Origin: Lantana camara
Lineage: Eukaryota; Streptophyta; Magnoliopsida; Lamiales; Verbenaceae
Length of the DNA: 64,000 nucleotides
Assembly: GCA_037501455.1 (NCBI GenBank)
Contig: CM074865.1
Coordinates: 11,850,501 to 11,914,500 of the forward strand
Reading direction: 5' to 3'
Made by a program: the position numbers and the translations under genes. Shown here piece after piece: positions 1 to 13,466 of the stretch. The notes beneath the pieces are model-generated. The model saw only the letters and a list, made by a program, of their open reading frames with translations. It was not told where the DNA came from and did not search any database. Positions within the stretch are counted from its first letter, which is position 1, and every line of letters begins with the position of its first letter.

Positions 1-1436
1 GATATATTGATTTCCGGGAAAAAGGCACTATTATCGCTATATCATTTGCGCCACATTGTATTGAGGGAGGATATTAATATTAGTATTACTCTTCCTTTTT
101 TTTCATAGTAATTATTATGGCTTAAGTAAAGAATAAATAAAGATTATTAACTTGTAAAATCTGCATGTCTTTTCGAAAATAGTTAGGAATTTTAATAAGA
201 CGTTTGAACAATTAAAAATTAAATTACCGTTAGTACGGCTTTAATAATCAAATCGGCAGAAATCACGGCTTTGGTGGTTTGACATCACCTGAGAGCAGCG
301 GTGATTAGTAATTCGCTTGTTTTCGTGTCTGTGTCTGGGAACTGACATTTTTACACACTGTCTTAAAATATTAAAGATTCTCAAGGACATCTCTACGATT
401 GAGTTATCTCATCTTTCAGTAATAAAATTAAATATTATAAATTCATCATTTTTTTTAAGGTGATAATAAGAAGAAAATTATTATTATTATTATTATTTTT
501 TTTTGAAAATTATTATTATTATTATTATGATTGATTTGATTTGATTTACCATAAATTCATCGATTGAAGTCAAGAAGTCACAGGTATTGGTTCAAATGAT
601 TAATGGGTTCTTTCTCCAGGACAATATATTCAATATTGGGTACGAATCCGATTTGAATGTGTGTGACTTAAAAAAAAATTTGAAGTCAAGAAAATAATTT
701 CATTCAAAATAAGGGAAAATTTTATATTATATTTTTTTTTTAAAGAAATGAACAAATATAGCACGAACGAAATAATACTAGCACGACAAGCCTCGTGAGT
801 GGAAGCCCTCATTTAAACCAGAGAAAGTTAGTTGAGAATGAAGTAAAGCATGGATAATTAAAGACAAGAAATTCTAGAAAGCTTGTTGTGTACATGCGAA
901 ACATAAACAACAATGTATTTAATATATAATCAATCTTTTTTTCTTGACATTTATAGTAAAAGATGAGGTCTACCTCATCCCAAAAGTTAACGAATGAGAT
1001 GAGGATTGTTTAAATATTTTTAGAAAGTAAATGTTGTAGTATTTCGATCCGGACAATCGAAAGCTACCTGGAGCGAAAACTTAATTAAATGCAGGATGTT
1101 GTCTATTCCGATACCATATTAGATAATATGTATTTGGTTCAAATAATCCTAAAAATAAAATAATTTAATATCCATTCCATACTTGCGTTTAACATATCGA
1201 TGTATTAGTTTTTGGGTTTTATATCTTATTTATTAATTTGGTTCGAGTCGGATTGAACCACTTAGGTGTAAAGTTTTTTCTACCAACCAATGGTAGTTAA
1301 ATGAATATTGCGTTGAATTGATAAGTTACACCACATGGTGGTACATTAGCTTCTCCAAATGCTTCTAATTTTTTCTATTTTATATCGAAAGCCAAATAAG
1401 TATTTTACCGTAGTTTTTAATAAGATAATTTGTGGT
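1..1436. other. AT-rich intergenic DNA
   Basis: No gene is recognised. The stretch is AT-rich, with poly-A/T runs and a trinucleotide (ATT)n tract. Short open frames are not supported by codon pattern or recognisable motifs. Confidence 0.6.
478..530. repeat. (ATT)n microsatellite
   Basis: Two runs of ATT/TTA triplets are separated by a T-rich spacer. This is a simple repeat without other function visible. Confidence 0.85.
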
Positions 1437-1560
1437 CTATGATGCACGGATACGGATACGGACACGACATGACACAGATTTTTTCTTAAATTTCCCCACG
1501 TGAGGAGTGTCCGACACGATACGCCAAAATGATATTTTTAGAAGTGTCTGTGCATCATAG
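1437..1560. mobile_element. hAT-like MITE, 124 bp
   Basis: The left end reads CTATGATGCACGG and the right end, reverse-complemented, reads CTATGATGCACAG, giving 13-bp terminal inverted repeats with one mismatch. The flanks are TTTGTGGT on the left and TTTATGGT on the right, an 8-bp target duplication with one mismatch. Eight-base duplications are typical of hAT elements. There is no coding capacity, so this is a non-autonomous miniature element. The superfamily is inferred from duplication length only. Confidence 0.7.
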
Positions 1561-4500
1561 TTTATGGTGTACGCAAAAGATTTATATAAATATGGAGAAT
1601 TACATATAACTACCCCTAATTAGAATAATTACAAACTAGTCCACCTTATTATTAACTACATTTTTTAAAATTTATTTTCTTTTTATATCATGGCTCCTGA
1701 CATTTTAGTTTTACATAAAAAAATCCCGAACAGAAATTGCAATACTAGAATTATACTCCTACTCAATAAACGTTTTTGCTTGAAAAATAAAATATCAAGA
1801 ACCCTAAGATAATTAACAAGAGGAATTAATTTGTAATTACCGCTAAACTCATGATAGTATATGCAATTTCTTCTCTAAATACTGTTTGCAGCGAGTAGTC
1901 TCATAGTCTGTATAGGTCTTTACAAGTGATATTCCAAGTTGTCAGGCTAATTAAAGTTATGAGTTGGTGCAATGTCAATATATATATGCTGGAAGTATTG
2001 GCCCTAGCTCTATACGTAAAGATGGCAGCCATTTGAACAGGATGACTACGAACCCAAACCTGCAATATCAATATATATAACACCATTTTTTCATTACAAA
2101 AATTCCTTGTAATGTAGAAAAGGACGATCTTTATACAGTAGTTGCAGAAATTACTGTACAGTCAAAATGGGAGAAGAACATGAGTTTTCTCTATATATGC
2201 TGTGCCAAAAACTGGAAAGGCTAATTCATTGGAAGGATTGAAGTGCAGGCTTTTGGGGTGAGGCCCTCAGTGGTAGTGACAGTTACACTTTAAGGACCTA
2301 CATACAATGGATTGTTGCAAGTGAGGTTTTTAAGTAGGTTTGGCAGAGAGTCTTGAATGCATATTTTGGATTCCAGAACAAAATCCCACATCGGTACAAT
2401 GCTGAAAAAGTGTTGCAAAGTGGGAGTTTAGAAGGGCAGATACATGCCCCACTCTCACCACCAATATATACTAAAGGGGAAGAAAATTTTCAGATGAGAA
2501 AAATCAGCTTTATAGGGAATAAGGAGGCTTTAATTTAACCATTTATTTATTTATGTATTCTTTTTCAATAGTTCCACTATATATATATATATATATATAC
2601 TCATGCAACTACGTGTTTAATTTGATAAAGATTATGGCCATTTCTCATACGTGATTTTGCGGTGGAGTTATATTTGTTTAATTTGCGGTGGATTTCACTG
2701 TTTGGTAGTAATGATCAAAGTATTGGAAGATAAAGATACTTTTAATTAAAGGGAAAAAGATAGGTGATACTGTGTTACACCAGTTCATAATGACTAATAA
2801 GAAGGAGCTATGTATGCATGAAAGAAAGAAGACTCTTTTTTGCTGCTTTTAAAACTTTAGGCTAATAATGCTATTTCCATTACCAAAATCAACATGATGA
2901 ATTGAGTTGAAAATATAATTCTACCAGACCCAATAAATTTTGAAATTTTCCAAGTAAAAGTTACTCAAGAGCAACTTGCATTTAACTCATCCATTAAAGT
3001 CTTTTTCCTTTTTCTACTATTTTTACAAATAGAGTTGGATAATTTTTTTAGGGTTTTCTCGTCAGTACCTTGGTGCATAGTTTGCGTATTTAAGTCAAAT
3101 CTAATAAAGGGTAAGATTATAATTATTAATTCCATGATACAGCACACAACTCATCAAGCATAATGTATTGAAAAATGCAAATTAAAGAAACAAAATAGAA
3201 AAAGCTAAGGAAAGAACATGCATAAGGTAATGTTGTTGTGGTTGTAAGAGCTTTAGGTGAGAAAAGCATTGACAGGACAAAAAAATCGGCTGGGCCGGGT
3301 ATGCATGCGAAGTGGACAATGGAATAATTAATCATCAATAATATATATATATATATATATATAACCCTTACCCTAGCTATTATCCAATAGCATATCGTGT
3401 TTATGTAGTTGTGATAATCATATATATATTCACTTTCCTCTTTCTCATCACTTTCATTGCCATCCTTTCGCATAAAATCAATCTTCATCATTAACACTCT
3501 GTTTTCTTCTTCCAAAGTAGTTCCAATCCCATGTAGAGGAAGTTGACTTATACCCACAACTGAGATAAGTATTAATCAATTAGTTCATACCATCTTTAAA
3601 TGATAAGTATACATATAGGTTTCGAATTTGTCGACAGTAAGAGTTTTACACATCAGTAATCTAACTCGATACGAACACGGGGTTTAAGAACAAAAGGGAA
3701 GTGCAAGTTTGTTCTCGTCTATTTACCCCATGATGAACAAGAGAACAACACCAAAACTAATTCCTCAATTTGGTATCTTTATTTCAAGTCGACCGGTGCA
3801 ATTGAGGAGGAAGCTACGAAAGAAAGTTGAATGATATGTTGTGTCACTTTCGATAGTCGCAAACTTTATATATTGTCAAGAAATAATTATAATGTCCTCC
3901 CACGTCCATATACAAGTGTCTTGTGATTTTCTTGCGTACGTACTTTGAATTTTCTCTACCAATGAGACCCATGCTATCTTGTTGGATTATGAATCGATAT
4001 CAAGCAATGTAGTCTGTGTGACGTGCAAATGGCTTCAGTGATAAGTATCTGCACCTGTGAACTAATAGATTAATGGTTTGAGTCTTATTGGGGTAATGGG
4101 GTTAGTTAGAACCAACGTTCATCTCTTAAAAAATATATAAAAATGAAAAAAAAGAAAGGAGTAAATTTCACCGCGACCCCCTATATATGTAACAGGAAAA
4201 AAACCAAAAAAAACCCTGTCATGAATAAATTCGTTCGGAAAACCTCATTTTTTTATTTTTTATTTTTTATTTTTTTGCAAAACAGACCCTGCAAACGAGT
4301 AAGTGTGTTGCTCGCGCGTTGACTGCGACTAAAACAGGTTTTTTTTTGTCTTTTAGGTGTCAAAAGACTATTATGCCCCCTTATGTATCAAATAATATAT
4401 ATATGAGTAAATTGCACTGGCACTCCCTATGTAACACCGGAAAAAAAAAAAAACAAAAAAAAAAACACCCTATCATAAATAAATTCGTTCGGAAAACCTC

Positions 4501-4908
4501 GTGTCTTTTTTTTTTTGCAAAAAAACCCTGCATATATATATATAATGAATGAATCATACTCTTGTCTAAAATGTACACGGAGGGTATTTTGGGTAAAATA
4601 TGTCCTTTTGTTGACCAAATAGAATGAGGGGCGGTGTGCAAAAAATAAAAAATACAGGATTTTCTAGACTAATTTTTTTAGGACAAAGTATTTTTTTTTT
4701 TGCAATTTCACTTAAACACAGGGTTCTTGTGGCAGAGCGTGAAATTGGGCTTTTCTTAGATGGCTAAAATACACGAATGGGCCAAACAATACTGCCTGAA
4801 ATAGAGCCCAATATAGCACAAACTTAGCTGGCTTTGGATTGGACCTTGTAATCGAAATAAACTCAACGTCATCGGAGAATGCTCCCGGTCCAGATTTATC
4901 TATTCGTT
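1561..4908. other. Intergenic DNA without recognised genes
   Basis: AT-rich spacer. It holds (TA)n tracts near 2577-2600 and 3339-3362 and scattered open frames of 60-143 codons, none of which I could assign. The start of this stretch (1590-1650) resembles the degenerate 'attacatataactacccc' type of transposon terminus but has no partner end. Confidence 0.5.
4160..4531. repeat. Degenerate direct repeat pair
   Basis: Two related segments (about 4168-4290 and 4417-4531) share a poly-A rich core, then AAATTCGTTCGGAAAACCTC, a T-run, and a CAAAA..CCCTGCA tail. They are in direct orientation and separated by unique sequence. The origin is unknown; a tandem duplication or two insertions of a short retroposon are possible. 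Confidence 0.5.
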
Positions 4909-5530
4909 GGGCTGTCAATGGGTCAGATTCGGACCGAATCATGAGATTTTGGATCCGAATTCGATAAGTAAATCAAATAATCAAATCTGAATCCTATAGG
5001 CTATATGGATTTTATTGATTTTGAATCCATTCATAATCGGGTCAGAGTAGATTCAATAAAATATCCAATCCAATTAACAATAAAATATAATTTTTTAGAA
5101 AAATAAATATAATTACATAATATTTAACTAATCACCTGAGGGCGTAGATGTAAAAATACTCTAGTATATTTAATGACTCATTTGATGGTTTTATTTATAT
5201 TAATTTAATGCAGATTAATTTAAACTTATTAATAAAGAAAAATATATTTTTTAGAGTAAATAATTTAAATTTTATTATTGAACAAAGTGATAAATATGTA
5301 AATAAATTTATTTTAATTAATTACGTAATATTCTTTACTATAAATAATTTATTTAATATGTATAATCGAATTTGGATTTTCCACGATGAAATTCCTTAAT
5401 TTCATATACAACCAATTTATCTCAGATAATGAATATTTACAATCAAATATAATCAATCAAACATTTTTATCGAACAAATATACTAAAATTCGGATCAACA
5501 TCAAATTAAAATCGACCCATTGACAACCCT
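4909..5530. mobile_element. hAT-like MITE or deleted hAT element, ~620 bp
   Basis: The left end GGGCTGTCAATGGGTC pairs with a right end that reads, reverse-complemented, AGGGTTGTCAATGGGTCG. The RGGGYTGTCAA start is common in plant hAT elements. Flanks TATTCGTT and AATTCATT match at 6 of 8 positions, consistent with a decayed 8-bp duplication. The interior is AT-rich with 'ccgaatcc/ggattcg' subterminal motifs and no transposase frame. Confidence 0.6.
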
Positions 5531-6088
5531 AATTCATTTTATTATTTTAAACAAAGCAGGCAAAGTGGATTTTCAACCTCCTATTTTACTTTAGTATTTT
5601 ATTTTCTGGAAAAAGTAAAATCAAAAGATTCATCGACATTTGATATGTATAGGTAACTAGCATTACATGATGAGCAAAACAAGAGTCCAAACAAACAACC
5701 TAAAATGCATGGATAGAACAGAATTCGCATCAAATTTATACCTGCACCATAAAGGTTGTTTTCCTTAAAACAAGTATATATATGTAATATATATATACAC
5801 ACACACACACATAAATTTCCACTCTTTTCTCCACCTTAAAACAGTGTAAAATTCACCAGCTTCAGCAAACACAGCCACAGGCCTGCTCAGGAAGATAACC
5901 CTCAAGAACTAACAAGGCAAGGTTTTCATGTATGTTATCAAATAGACAAATACATGATAATTAGAAAGATGATAATTGATACATAACAGAAATGGTACAT
6001 CAACTGAAGGCTGAAGCAGGTCTGCAAGGATAATACAGTCAAATCATATGTTTCTTTAAGATACTTCACAGAGTCAAGTCAGTTCTGA
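5531..6088. other. Spacer and probable 3' UTR of the RING gene
   Basis: The region lies just downstream (on the minus strand) of the RING gene stop codon and should contain its 3' UTR. It holds a (TA)n/(CA)n tract near 5776-5812. No other feature is seen. Confidence 0.5.
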
Positions 6089-8257
6089 TTACATATAAAC
6101 CTCCATGCCCATATACTTAATGGTATCACACAGAGGACAAGCACTGAATTTCATTTCACAACCTTTACACAAACAAACATGCTTACAAGGCAACAAAAGC
6201 ATGCATGCATCATTCACTCTACAAACCTTACACCTCATCATCTCCTTTGTTTCTTTCTTCCCATCTCTGCAAAGCAACTCAAAGTCCACTTTGCAGCACG
6301 AGGCCGCGTCATCAATTTCACTATCTCCGCACCCCTCTCTACTATCTTTGCTTTGAGCGTAAACCTGTTGCAGATTATGCTTTAAGGTGTTGATCACGTT
6401 TTCACTGTATTTCGCCCGTTGTTGCCAGGCGTTGGCTTCTAAAGAAAGTTGCTCAAGTTGGGATTCGAGCTCCCTGTTCTTCTTGTTCATGTCTTCCACT
6501 TCGGCTTCTTTCTCACGAAACTTTTGGATGACTTTTTCTTCAATGTATGAGATCATTCGGAGTTGTGATGCTTGAAACTTTTCGAGAACAAGTTGTCGTA
6601 AGCAGTCACCCTATTAAATGATGTAAAAAAAAAAATGTTATTTCCTTTAATTAATGATGTTGAGACCAATTTGGCAATAGGAGATTACCCAAATCTGTAA
6701 AACAAAGAAAATCTTGATATAGAGGATGCTAAGGGGGAGCAGCCCTGGAGAATTCAGTGAAGTCAACAAGATTATTTGAACTCAAAATTTCTCATATCGC
6801 CATCACAATTAACAAATAAATTAAGACCTTAAATGAGTGAAATATAGATGTCATATACTCTTTCTGTGATGACTGTTAGTAATTAGTAAATTTCCTGCAG
6901 ACGAAGTCGCAGTTCTAAGTGCACAGCACCTGTAGACAGTGAATAACACTAATAATATAACCCGTTAATCAACCGCAACACGAAAATCTTGAAGGCAATG
7001 CCATGTATAGTGACTTCGAATTAGCATGGAATAACAGAATATGAGAATACAGGAGGAGTTTAAAATTAGAAACTGCACAAAAACGAAAAGATATTATTTC
7101 AAAACAATATAATAATATGAATTGCAATTCTAACAATGTCAAAGCTCCCACTAAGGCACTAATAGTTAAAAGAAGAAGCAGTTGCAACATCCATAATTCC
7201 CCTTCAAGAATCAAGAGAAAGGTTTGTTCTGGAATCTTAGGTTTCAACTTCATGCTAAAATGGCCAATTTTTATGGCATCTAACTATCTTCTCTAGGTCA
7301 AACAGAACTCACAAAAAACACTCTCTCTTCACACGACTCAAAACGCCAAACCAATCATCACAAACTAAAAATCCTCTACAATAAATCAGTAAACAAACTC
7401 ATACCACAATGATCAACAAAATCATTCAAACAAAATAGTAAATAAATAAGAAGAAATAGGAAATCTTTGAACAAAATCAAGAAAACCCAGAATGCCCTAC
7501 CTGAAGTTTAATGTATCTATCAATCTCAGCATCCTGCCTTTGCATCTCCTTATCAATAGCATCACCCACCAGCCCAAGCAAAGGTGAGTCACCTGAAGAA
7601 CTTAATCTTGGATTTTCCAATGAAAGACCCAGACCCGTAGACACTGATCGGGCCCGCAATAAATCTACTGTGGATATCTGAGAATTATTATTATTGCTGT
7701 TGTTATGGTTAATATTGTTCTCCAGAAATACTTGCTCTATAGGCCTCTTCTTGTTCGGCTCAAGCCCAAAATTCCATTGCAAATCCTGCCCGTTTTCTTC
7801 ATGAGCAGGGCCCGGTGCCAATCCCGCTACTTGAACTGAAAATTAGAGAAGAGCATTAAGGGGAATAACGAATTCCCAAAAAACGATGAATTTATGAGAA
7901 AGATTAGAAAACGTACAAGGGGGTATGTAAGGGGGGTGGTGATCAAGAAGCTTAGGGTTGTTAAAGTAGGCAACTTGCTGCGAAATCTGACCCTCCATGT
8001 TGCTGTTGTACAAATCCCTGAAATTTTGAATAAGAACCCAAAAGATTATGTTAGTTGATGATGAAATCGATCAAAAAGGAAGCTTGAAAATATTGCAAAA
8101 CCAAAAACCCACATTTAGAAAATATGTATGTGAAGAAAGAAATTTCTTTTCATCAGAACTACTGAATCTGGAGTTACCTGAAGGGCTTAGATTGCTGTGA
8201 TTGTGGCGTTGGCTGCTGAAGAAATTGTTGAAATTGGTTTTGGGGAAAGGAAGCCAT
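6089..8257 (-). CDS. BOI/SBP1-type RING E3 ubiquitin ligase, four exons
   Basis: The gene is complete on the minus strand. Exons are 8257-8178, 8017-7917, 7835-7501 and 6610-6089, with GT-AG introns between, giving 1038 nt and 345 residues. The start is the ATG at 8257, opening MASFPQNQFQQ, a Gln-rich leader. Residues about 173-270 form a coiled coil (EDMNKKNRELESQLEQLSLE), preceded by the family motif around DAEIDRYIKLQ. The C-terminus is a C3HC4-type RING at about residues 299-333 (CKVC, PCKH, CKGC, CPLC) ending EVYM. This layout matches S-RNase-binding protein 1 / BOTRYTIS SUSCEPTIBLE1 INTERACTOR and related proteins, which ubiquitinate targets or act with DELLA proteins in stress, cell-death and gibberellin responses. 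The exact substrate cannot be read from sequence. No break is seen, and this is the only intact host gene in the window. Confidence 0.93.
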
Positions 8258-9959
8258 GGCCGAAGTCTAGAGAGAGAAGGAAGAAGCCATGGTCTGTTTG
8301 GAGAAGCAATATTGTTGTGGGGAGGTGAGAATCTTTTTTATTTGCTATTTGGTCCTTCAACTGTTCGAAAATTCTGGAACTGCTTTTCTTTGCTTTAGAT
8401 ATCTTTTTTTTTCGCATAATTTAGGCCTTAGATATCTAAATAGTCAAATTTTTAATAATTACCATCATTTGAGGTAGTTTAGGAGCCGGAACCAAAATTT
8501 TTGTGTTCAAATTTTATAACGTAGCTATGAAAGGAAGAATTTTATTATTTTATAATACATTAATTAAAATATTTATTATTTTAAACCATCAATTTTATTT
8601 CAGAAGTTTATATTTAATATATTATGCCCTGTTATCCGTTCACTTCAATGTTTATTTGTCTTTGTTGTGATAAAATATTTGTAGTAATAATAATATAAAG
8701 TATGATTACATATTTATTATCATCCAATTATTAAAATTGCTTTGTTTGTTTCATTACATATTTCTAAAAATTTTCTTTACCCTCAAAATTTATTAATTCA
8801 GTCATTGTACTTTTTTCTCTTTAAAATATCATTAAAAAATTTTAATTATTTCACGCTATTAGAATTTATAAATCATGAGATATTGTTCCACTAAATTGAA
8901 GTGTCAACAATACAACGAAAACTAGCTAGTTATTTTAGTCCATTACAAAAGCGTTGAGCTAGATCAAAAAATAAATAATATAAATATTTAATTAGCCGGA
9001 GAAAAATATATATATAAAATGTTTATATTACATATTGTCTCTCCCAAATTAAATGAAAAGGTTAAATATGTGGAACTATTCTATCGACCATAATAATAAG
9101 TTATTGAGTAGAGAAAGGGTATACAGTAGGTGATTATACTTTATCCTGTTGGTTTTTCTATTTTAGACATGTATTTTGTTATTTTTATTTTCCTCATCTA
9201 CACATGTTAAAATTTATTAATAATGGTTGGAATTATGAAAAATAAACAAATACGATATTAAAAAAAAAATTAAAAGATCATATCTTATAATTACAAATAA
9301 TTGTCTATATAGGTGACGTACGTAAGTGATTGAGATAAAAGATAAAACATAAAATTATAATAGAAAATCTATCCGATATGCATATAGTATCTCGAGCTGT
9401 AGCCTGTCTAATTAATCAGAGATTTTGCAATGCATTTAAATATTAAAATATTTTCTTTTTTTATATTTCATATATTAAGGCGTTCGAATCAACTCAAAAC
9501 AGGAAGATATAACATTATTCAATATTCATACAAGTAGTAGTTTCATGTTTAATAATGTGAAAATAAAATTTCTAATTAACCTAACATGGTAATGCTATGC
9601 TTATAGAAAGTAAAATAATTGGTTATATAATTTATTTTTTTTTAAACACACACTCTCAGGTGGAATTTAAACCAGATGATTGCACCAGAGAAAGAACTTA
9701 TCGATATTTAGTTTGGATTATTGCATTTTGTTAAATTTTATACTCGAGTTAATTCATACTAAAAGTTAGTTATTAAAATGAAAATTGTCAAATATTTATT
9801 AACTTTTTTTGGTAGAATTAAATATTTATTACCTAACATATGATTTTTTTATTTTATTTTATTAATGTGGGATGTGCTAACACGTTTTGTTTCAAAAATA
9901 TGCAGTAAAAAATAAATTTGTTTAGTTAATATTCTATAATATTAAGTGAAAGCTGTATT
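8258..9959. other. 5' flank of the RING gene and AT-rich spacer
   Basis: The first few hundred bases presumably hold the 5' UTR and promoter of the minus-strand RING gene; CT-rich minus-strand sequence precedes the ATG. The rest is very AT-rich and shows no gene, RNA or repeat boundary that I can support. Confidence 0.5.
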
Positions 9960-9968
9960 TAAAATAAA

Positions 9969-12900
9969 GGGATAATTATATACAGGTCCCTGAGGTTAGG
10001 CCTAATTACAAGCTGATCCCTATTATTTTAAATATTACACTGTAGTCCCTAAACCTTGTTAATATGTTAATTTTTGTATACTTTTAGGCACTGATACGTA
10101 ATAAATCACGCACCACTAAATTTAATTAAGTAGATGATAGAATAATGACCGAAACGTAGAAATATGTGAACGAGAATAAGGAAATTAAATCAAAAGAAAG
10201 AGTGTTGTTGTTGTTGAAAGGAAATTACAGAGGACAGAAATGTTAAAGATGTCGTAGTATTCTTCTATGGCCAAAATTTGATATATAGATAGAATCTAAT
10301 CTCCTCGGAGCCTAAGACTCTATCTCTTATGAAGAGTTAGTTCCCTATTTTTTGGGAAACCAACTTTCCCACTTCTTCGAAATCGTTGTGCCCACTTTTT
10401 GAAAATGGTCCTTCTTTTTCTCTTGAGATTAACCGTTTCTTCGTTATTCACCTTCTTTATTCTTGAAAGTGGGCGTACCTCTCTCTTTCTTTTCAGTTGG
10501 GCCAAAGTCTTTCTCTTGTCCGGACTACCTGTTGGGCCCGAGTACTTATTGGGCCTGTCTGTGTGTCTGAGGCGGCGAGCCGGTTTAGCTAGGTTGGAGC
10601 ACCTGTAAGGACTATCAAATCCTATGCCTATAGCATCATAAAATACAGCTTACATGTGATCCAGTAACAATAAGGTTTATGATCCCATGCGCTAATAATT
10701 TCATAACAACAATGAAATAATAACATAAGAACTACAAATAAAACTTAGCTATGCGAATTACGATAGCATCATCACTCCCCCCACTCTCATAGTCGAGCTA
10801 ACCCGGTTGTGAGAGTAAAAAGTTTATGATGAGTAAAAAGTTTATGATGTGCTCTCAGCAATGGCGAGGAAACGAAGCCTTTCCAATCGTTCCTTCTTTC
10901 TTTAATCATTTTCCGACCCAACAAATATATTTCCTTCAAAGAATTTAAAGTAGCATCATCGAGCGAAGGGAGGGGGGAGTGTAGCTCTTTGCTAGAAGAT
11001 TTCGCCTGCTTTCTGTTGGTCTTTCTTCCTCCCTGGTCTGTATTACCTGCCTCCCACTTGCTTGGCTTAAGACTTTCCTTCCTTCGATCTGATGGGCACA
11101 ACGACAATTAGCAAATTATTTATTTTTTATTTTTTGTATGCAGATCAAATCCTTATTTATCATGGACTCTACAATATTCTAGATGTGATATGAAATCTTT
11201 ATTTAGTGTAAGACGTTATTAAAAGAAAACAACATTATAATAGGGGGTAAGATGTATGAATTTATGATAAGCACTATCATCAAGAAGATACGCAATCATG
11301 ATGCTCATGGGAAGACGTAAAGAAAAAAGAGAAGGGATAATATAAGCTTCCTAAGAGACTCTTTAGAGTCCAAGAAAGGCCAAAGACCTTTCATCTTCAC
11401 TCATGAATTCACACGCCACTTTCTCTCTCCCTCTTTAAAATCCTTCCCTTCCTCCCTTAATTCTTTTCTCTACGTGATTTGTGCCTGCTCTCAGTAAGTA
11501 TGTGATTTTATCTTTGATTTCTTCTCTCTTCCCCTTCTATTTGGTGCCCAAATATCTCACAATTTTTTACGCTTGTTAGGTCCTCCAGATAAAGGGAACG
11601 CTCTCTCTACTCTGCTTTTCTCCATACTAGGTAAGACTTTTTCTCCTCTCTTGCAGTTGGTTTGAGTCGATTCATTCTCTTATTTGACGTTGATTTGTGT
11701 ATGATGCATTCTGCGTGACTTTAAACCGATTTATAAGTGTGCAATTCGTGTGTTGTGTGAACTTATCATCAGGTTGTATCTCATCAGAGTGCGTTTTCGT
11801 TGTCCCTTTGCTCTTTGGCCTTTCTCTCGTCCGCGTTTCCTCTCCTTTCCCTGTTTTTTTCTCTTTTTTTTTTAGTTTACAGGGATTCATGTCTTCGAAT
11901 GTTCACTCAGCCTCTTCGAGCAACTCTTTCACAGCCAGCAACGGGGATCCACCCTCACTCGATTTTGCTCTCACACCTACGTCACTGGATGGCATTAAGC
12001 CAAAACATCCTGAAACAGAGAACGTTGAGTCCCCTATTGTGGGAGAAAAGGCCGGTGCAGGAGGTCCTCTTGTGGAGGGAGATGAGACTGTTGCTTTCTT
12101 TTGTACTAACCATGTTTCTATTCTCACCCATAAGGACCTGCGTGCTCTTAAGAAAGATATGAACATACCTGCCTCCTGGAAACTTTGTGTTCCCAAGCTT
12201 GATGAGCGTCTTCATTCTCCTTCCACGGGGTATCTCAACTTTTACGAATTCCAACTGATCGTCGGGTTGAGGTTTCCTTTGAATGAGTTCCTAGTAGATG
12301 TTTCTAAAACCCTTGGCATCTGTCTGAGTCAGTTAACCCCTAACGCTATTTCTCTCCTGTTAGCATATTCCGTTCTCTTAAAGTACCTTGGTTATACCCC
12401 GTCTGCCAAACAAGTGAGTTACTTCTATTATATCCATCATTTCCATCCTGGTGAGTTATACATTACTTCGAGAGGCAGCTTGAAATTCTTAAAAACACCC
12501 AACTCCCCTCGGGAATGGGCCATCCGGTATTTCTATGTTCGCCCACCTACTCCCTGGTCTCAGGTGAGCACCACATGGGTAGCAGACACACCTGCAGCCA
12601 CTTGTAGAAAACGTAACACAAAAAATATGATTTTTGAGAGTTTTTTGACAGAACTGAAGCACTGTGAGTTTCACACAGAAAAACTGTGCATTGAGGCTTT
12701 GCTTTCGCATTTCGGGTCGGGTCTCCCAATGCAAAAACTCAAGGATAGCCTGGGTATTAGTCTCATTTATAAAAAGCACGACGCTTTCAATATGCATGCT
12801 ACTTTCTATTTTTATTTAATCATAATTGTCTTTTATTTAATCCTAAAGGTATACTAATAATAATTAAAATTTTTTTTTTATAATGCAGTTACAGATTTAA

Positions 12901-13425
12901 TCATGAAGGCCCAGACCAAGAATTCAGCTGCTCGCAACAAGCATCGTGGGGATCTTCTTCCTCACGAATCTGATGTACACTTACCTGAGACCTGTGACGA
13001 AGGATCGTACCTAGACACTCAAGCAGGTCAGTAGAAGCACCGTTCTGACGAGCCCGAGGGTTCTTCGAGAAAACAGAAAGTCTCCAAGTTCTTCCCGCCA
13101 ATCCTTCCTGATGCGTCAGGGCTCCTCGCCTCCCCCCCAGGGCGTCCTCCACCGTCCTCCCAGCTCAATACTGAAAAAATGGACCTTATGTTCCGCCCTC
13201 TTCTAGAGGTGCCTTTCAATGCCTCTATTTTAGTTGAACAGGATGCTGAGGTAGGCATGCAGCTGTTGCGGGGGATGACTCCCCCTACTGATCAAGCTTT
13301 CATGGCCAGCCTGCCCCCTGAAAAGGTTTTCCAGCAAGCGGCCCTGGCTGTCTCTCAGGTATACTTCTCTTTACTACCTGTTATACGGATATTTGTTCAG
13401 TACATTCATTCCCTTTATTGTTCCA
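9969..13425. repeat. Left inverted arm of the MULE
   Basis: The arm aligns by eye with the inverse of 15555-19071 over its length with scattered substitutions and small indels. The outer ~130-200 bp differ most: the right arm has extra sequence around 18870-19000 that the left arm lacks. It contains an 18-bp tandem duplication near 10816-10850, a minus-strand open frame at 10787-11107 (starts MSLCPSDRRKESLKPSKWE, function unknown), another at 10320-10505, and the plus-strand PF04195-like gene fragment. Confidence 0.85.
11889..13358 (+). pseudogene. PF04195-like ('putative gypsy type transposon') gene fragment, left arm
   Basis: A leader with a probable intron (donor 11631, acceptor 11882) precedes the ATG at 11889 (MSSNVHSASSSNSF). 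The first coding exon probably ends at the donor 12563/12564. It holds a domain with FYEFQLIVGLRFPLNEFLVDV and LTPNAISLLLAYSVLL, the core I associate with PF04195, a domain found in many plant transposon-linked proteins. Later exons appear around 12653-12800 and 12889-13358, the latter with MDLMFRPLLEVPFNASILVE. An in-frame TAG at about 13031 stands where the right arm has CAG. The copy ends at a splice donor (13359) shortly before the arm ends, so the 3' part is missing. Function is unknown. Exon borders after the first are tentative. Confidence 0.6.
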
Positions 13426-13466
13426 CGATGGAATGGGCTCTTAGGAAGTAACACGAGGCTTCTTCC

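Noticed and set aside
2353..2538. 61-codon plus-strand frame
   Set aside because: No recognisable motif, no splice partners, AT-rich context; likely chance.
3126..3557. 143-codon minus frame with TTLEEENRVLMMK, resembling part of a MADS-box K domain
   Set aside because: Only a few residues fit, no MADS domain or other exons are nearby, and the second half is low-complexity (TA)n-derived.
10787..11107. Gene conserved in both MULE arms
   Set aside because: Conservation is explained by the arm duplication; no start context, motif or homologue is recognised.
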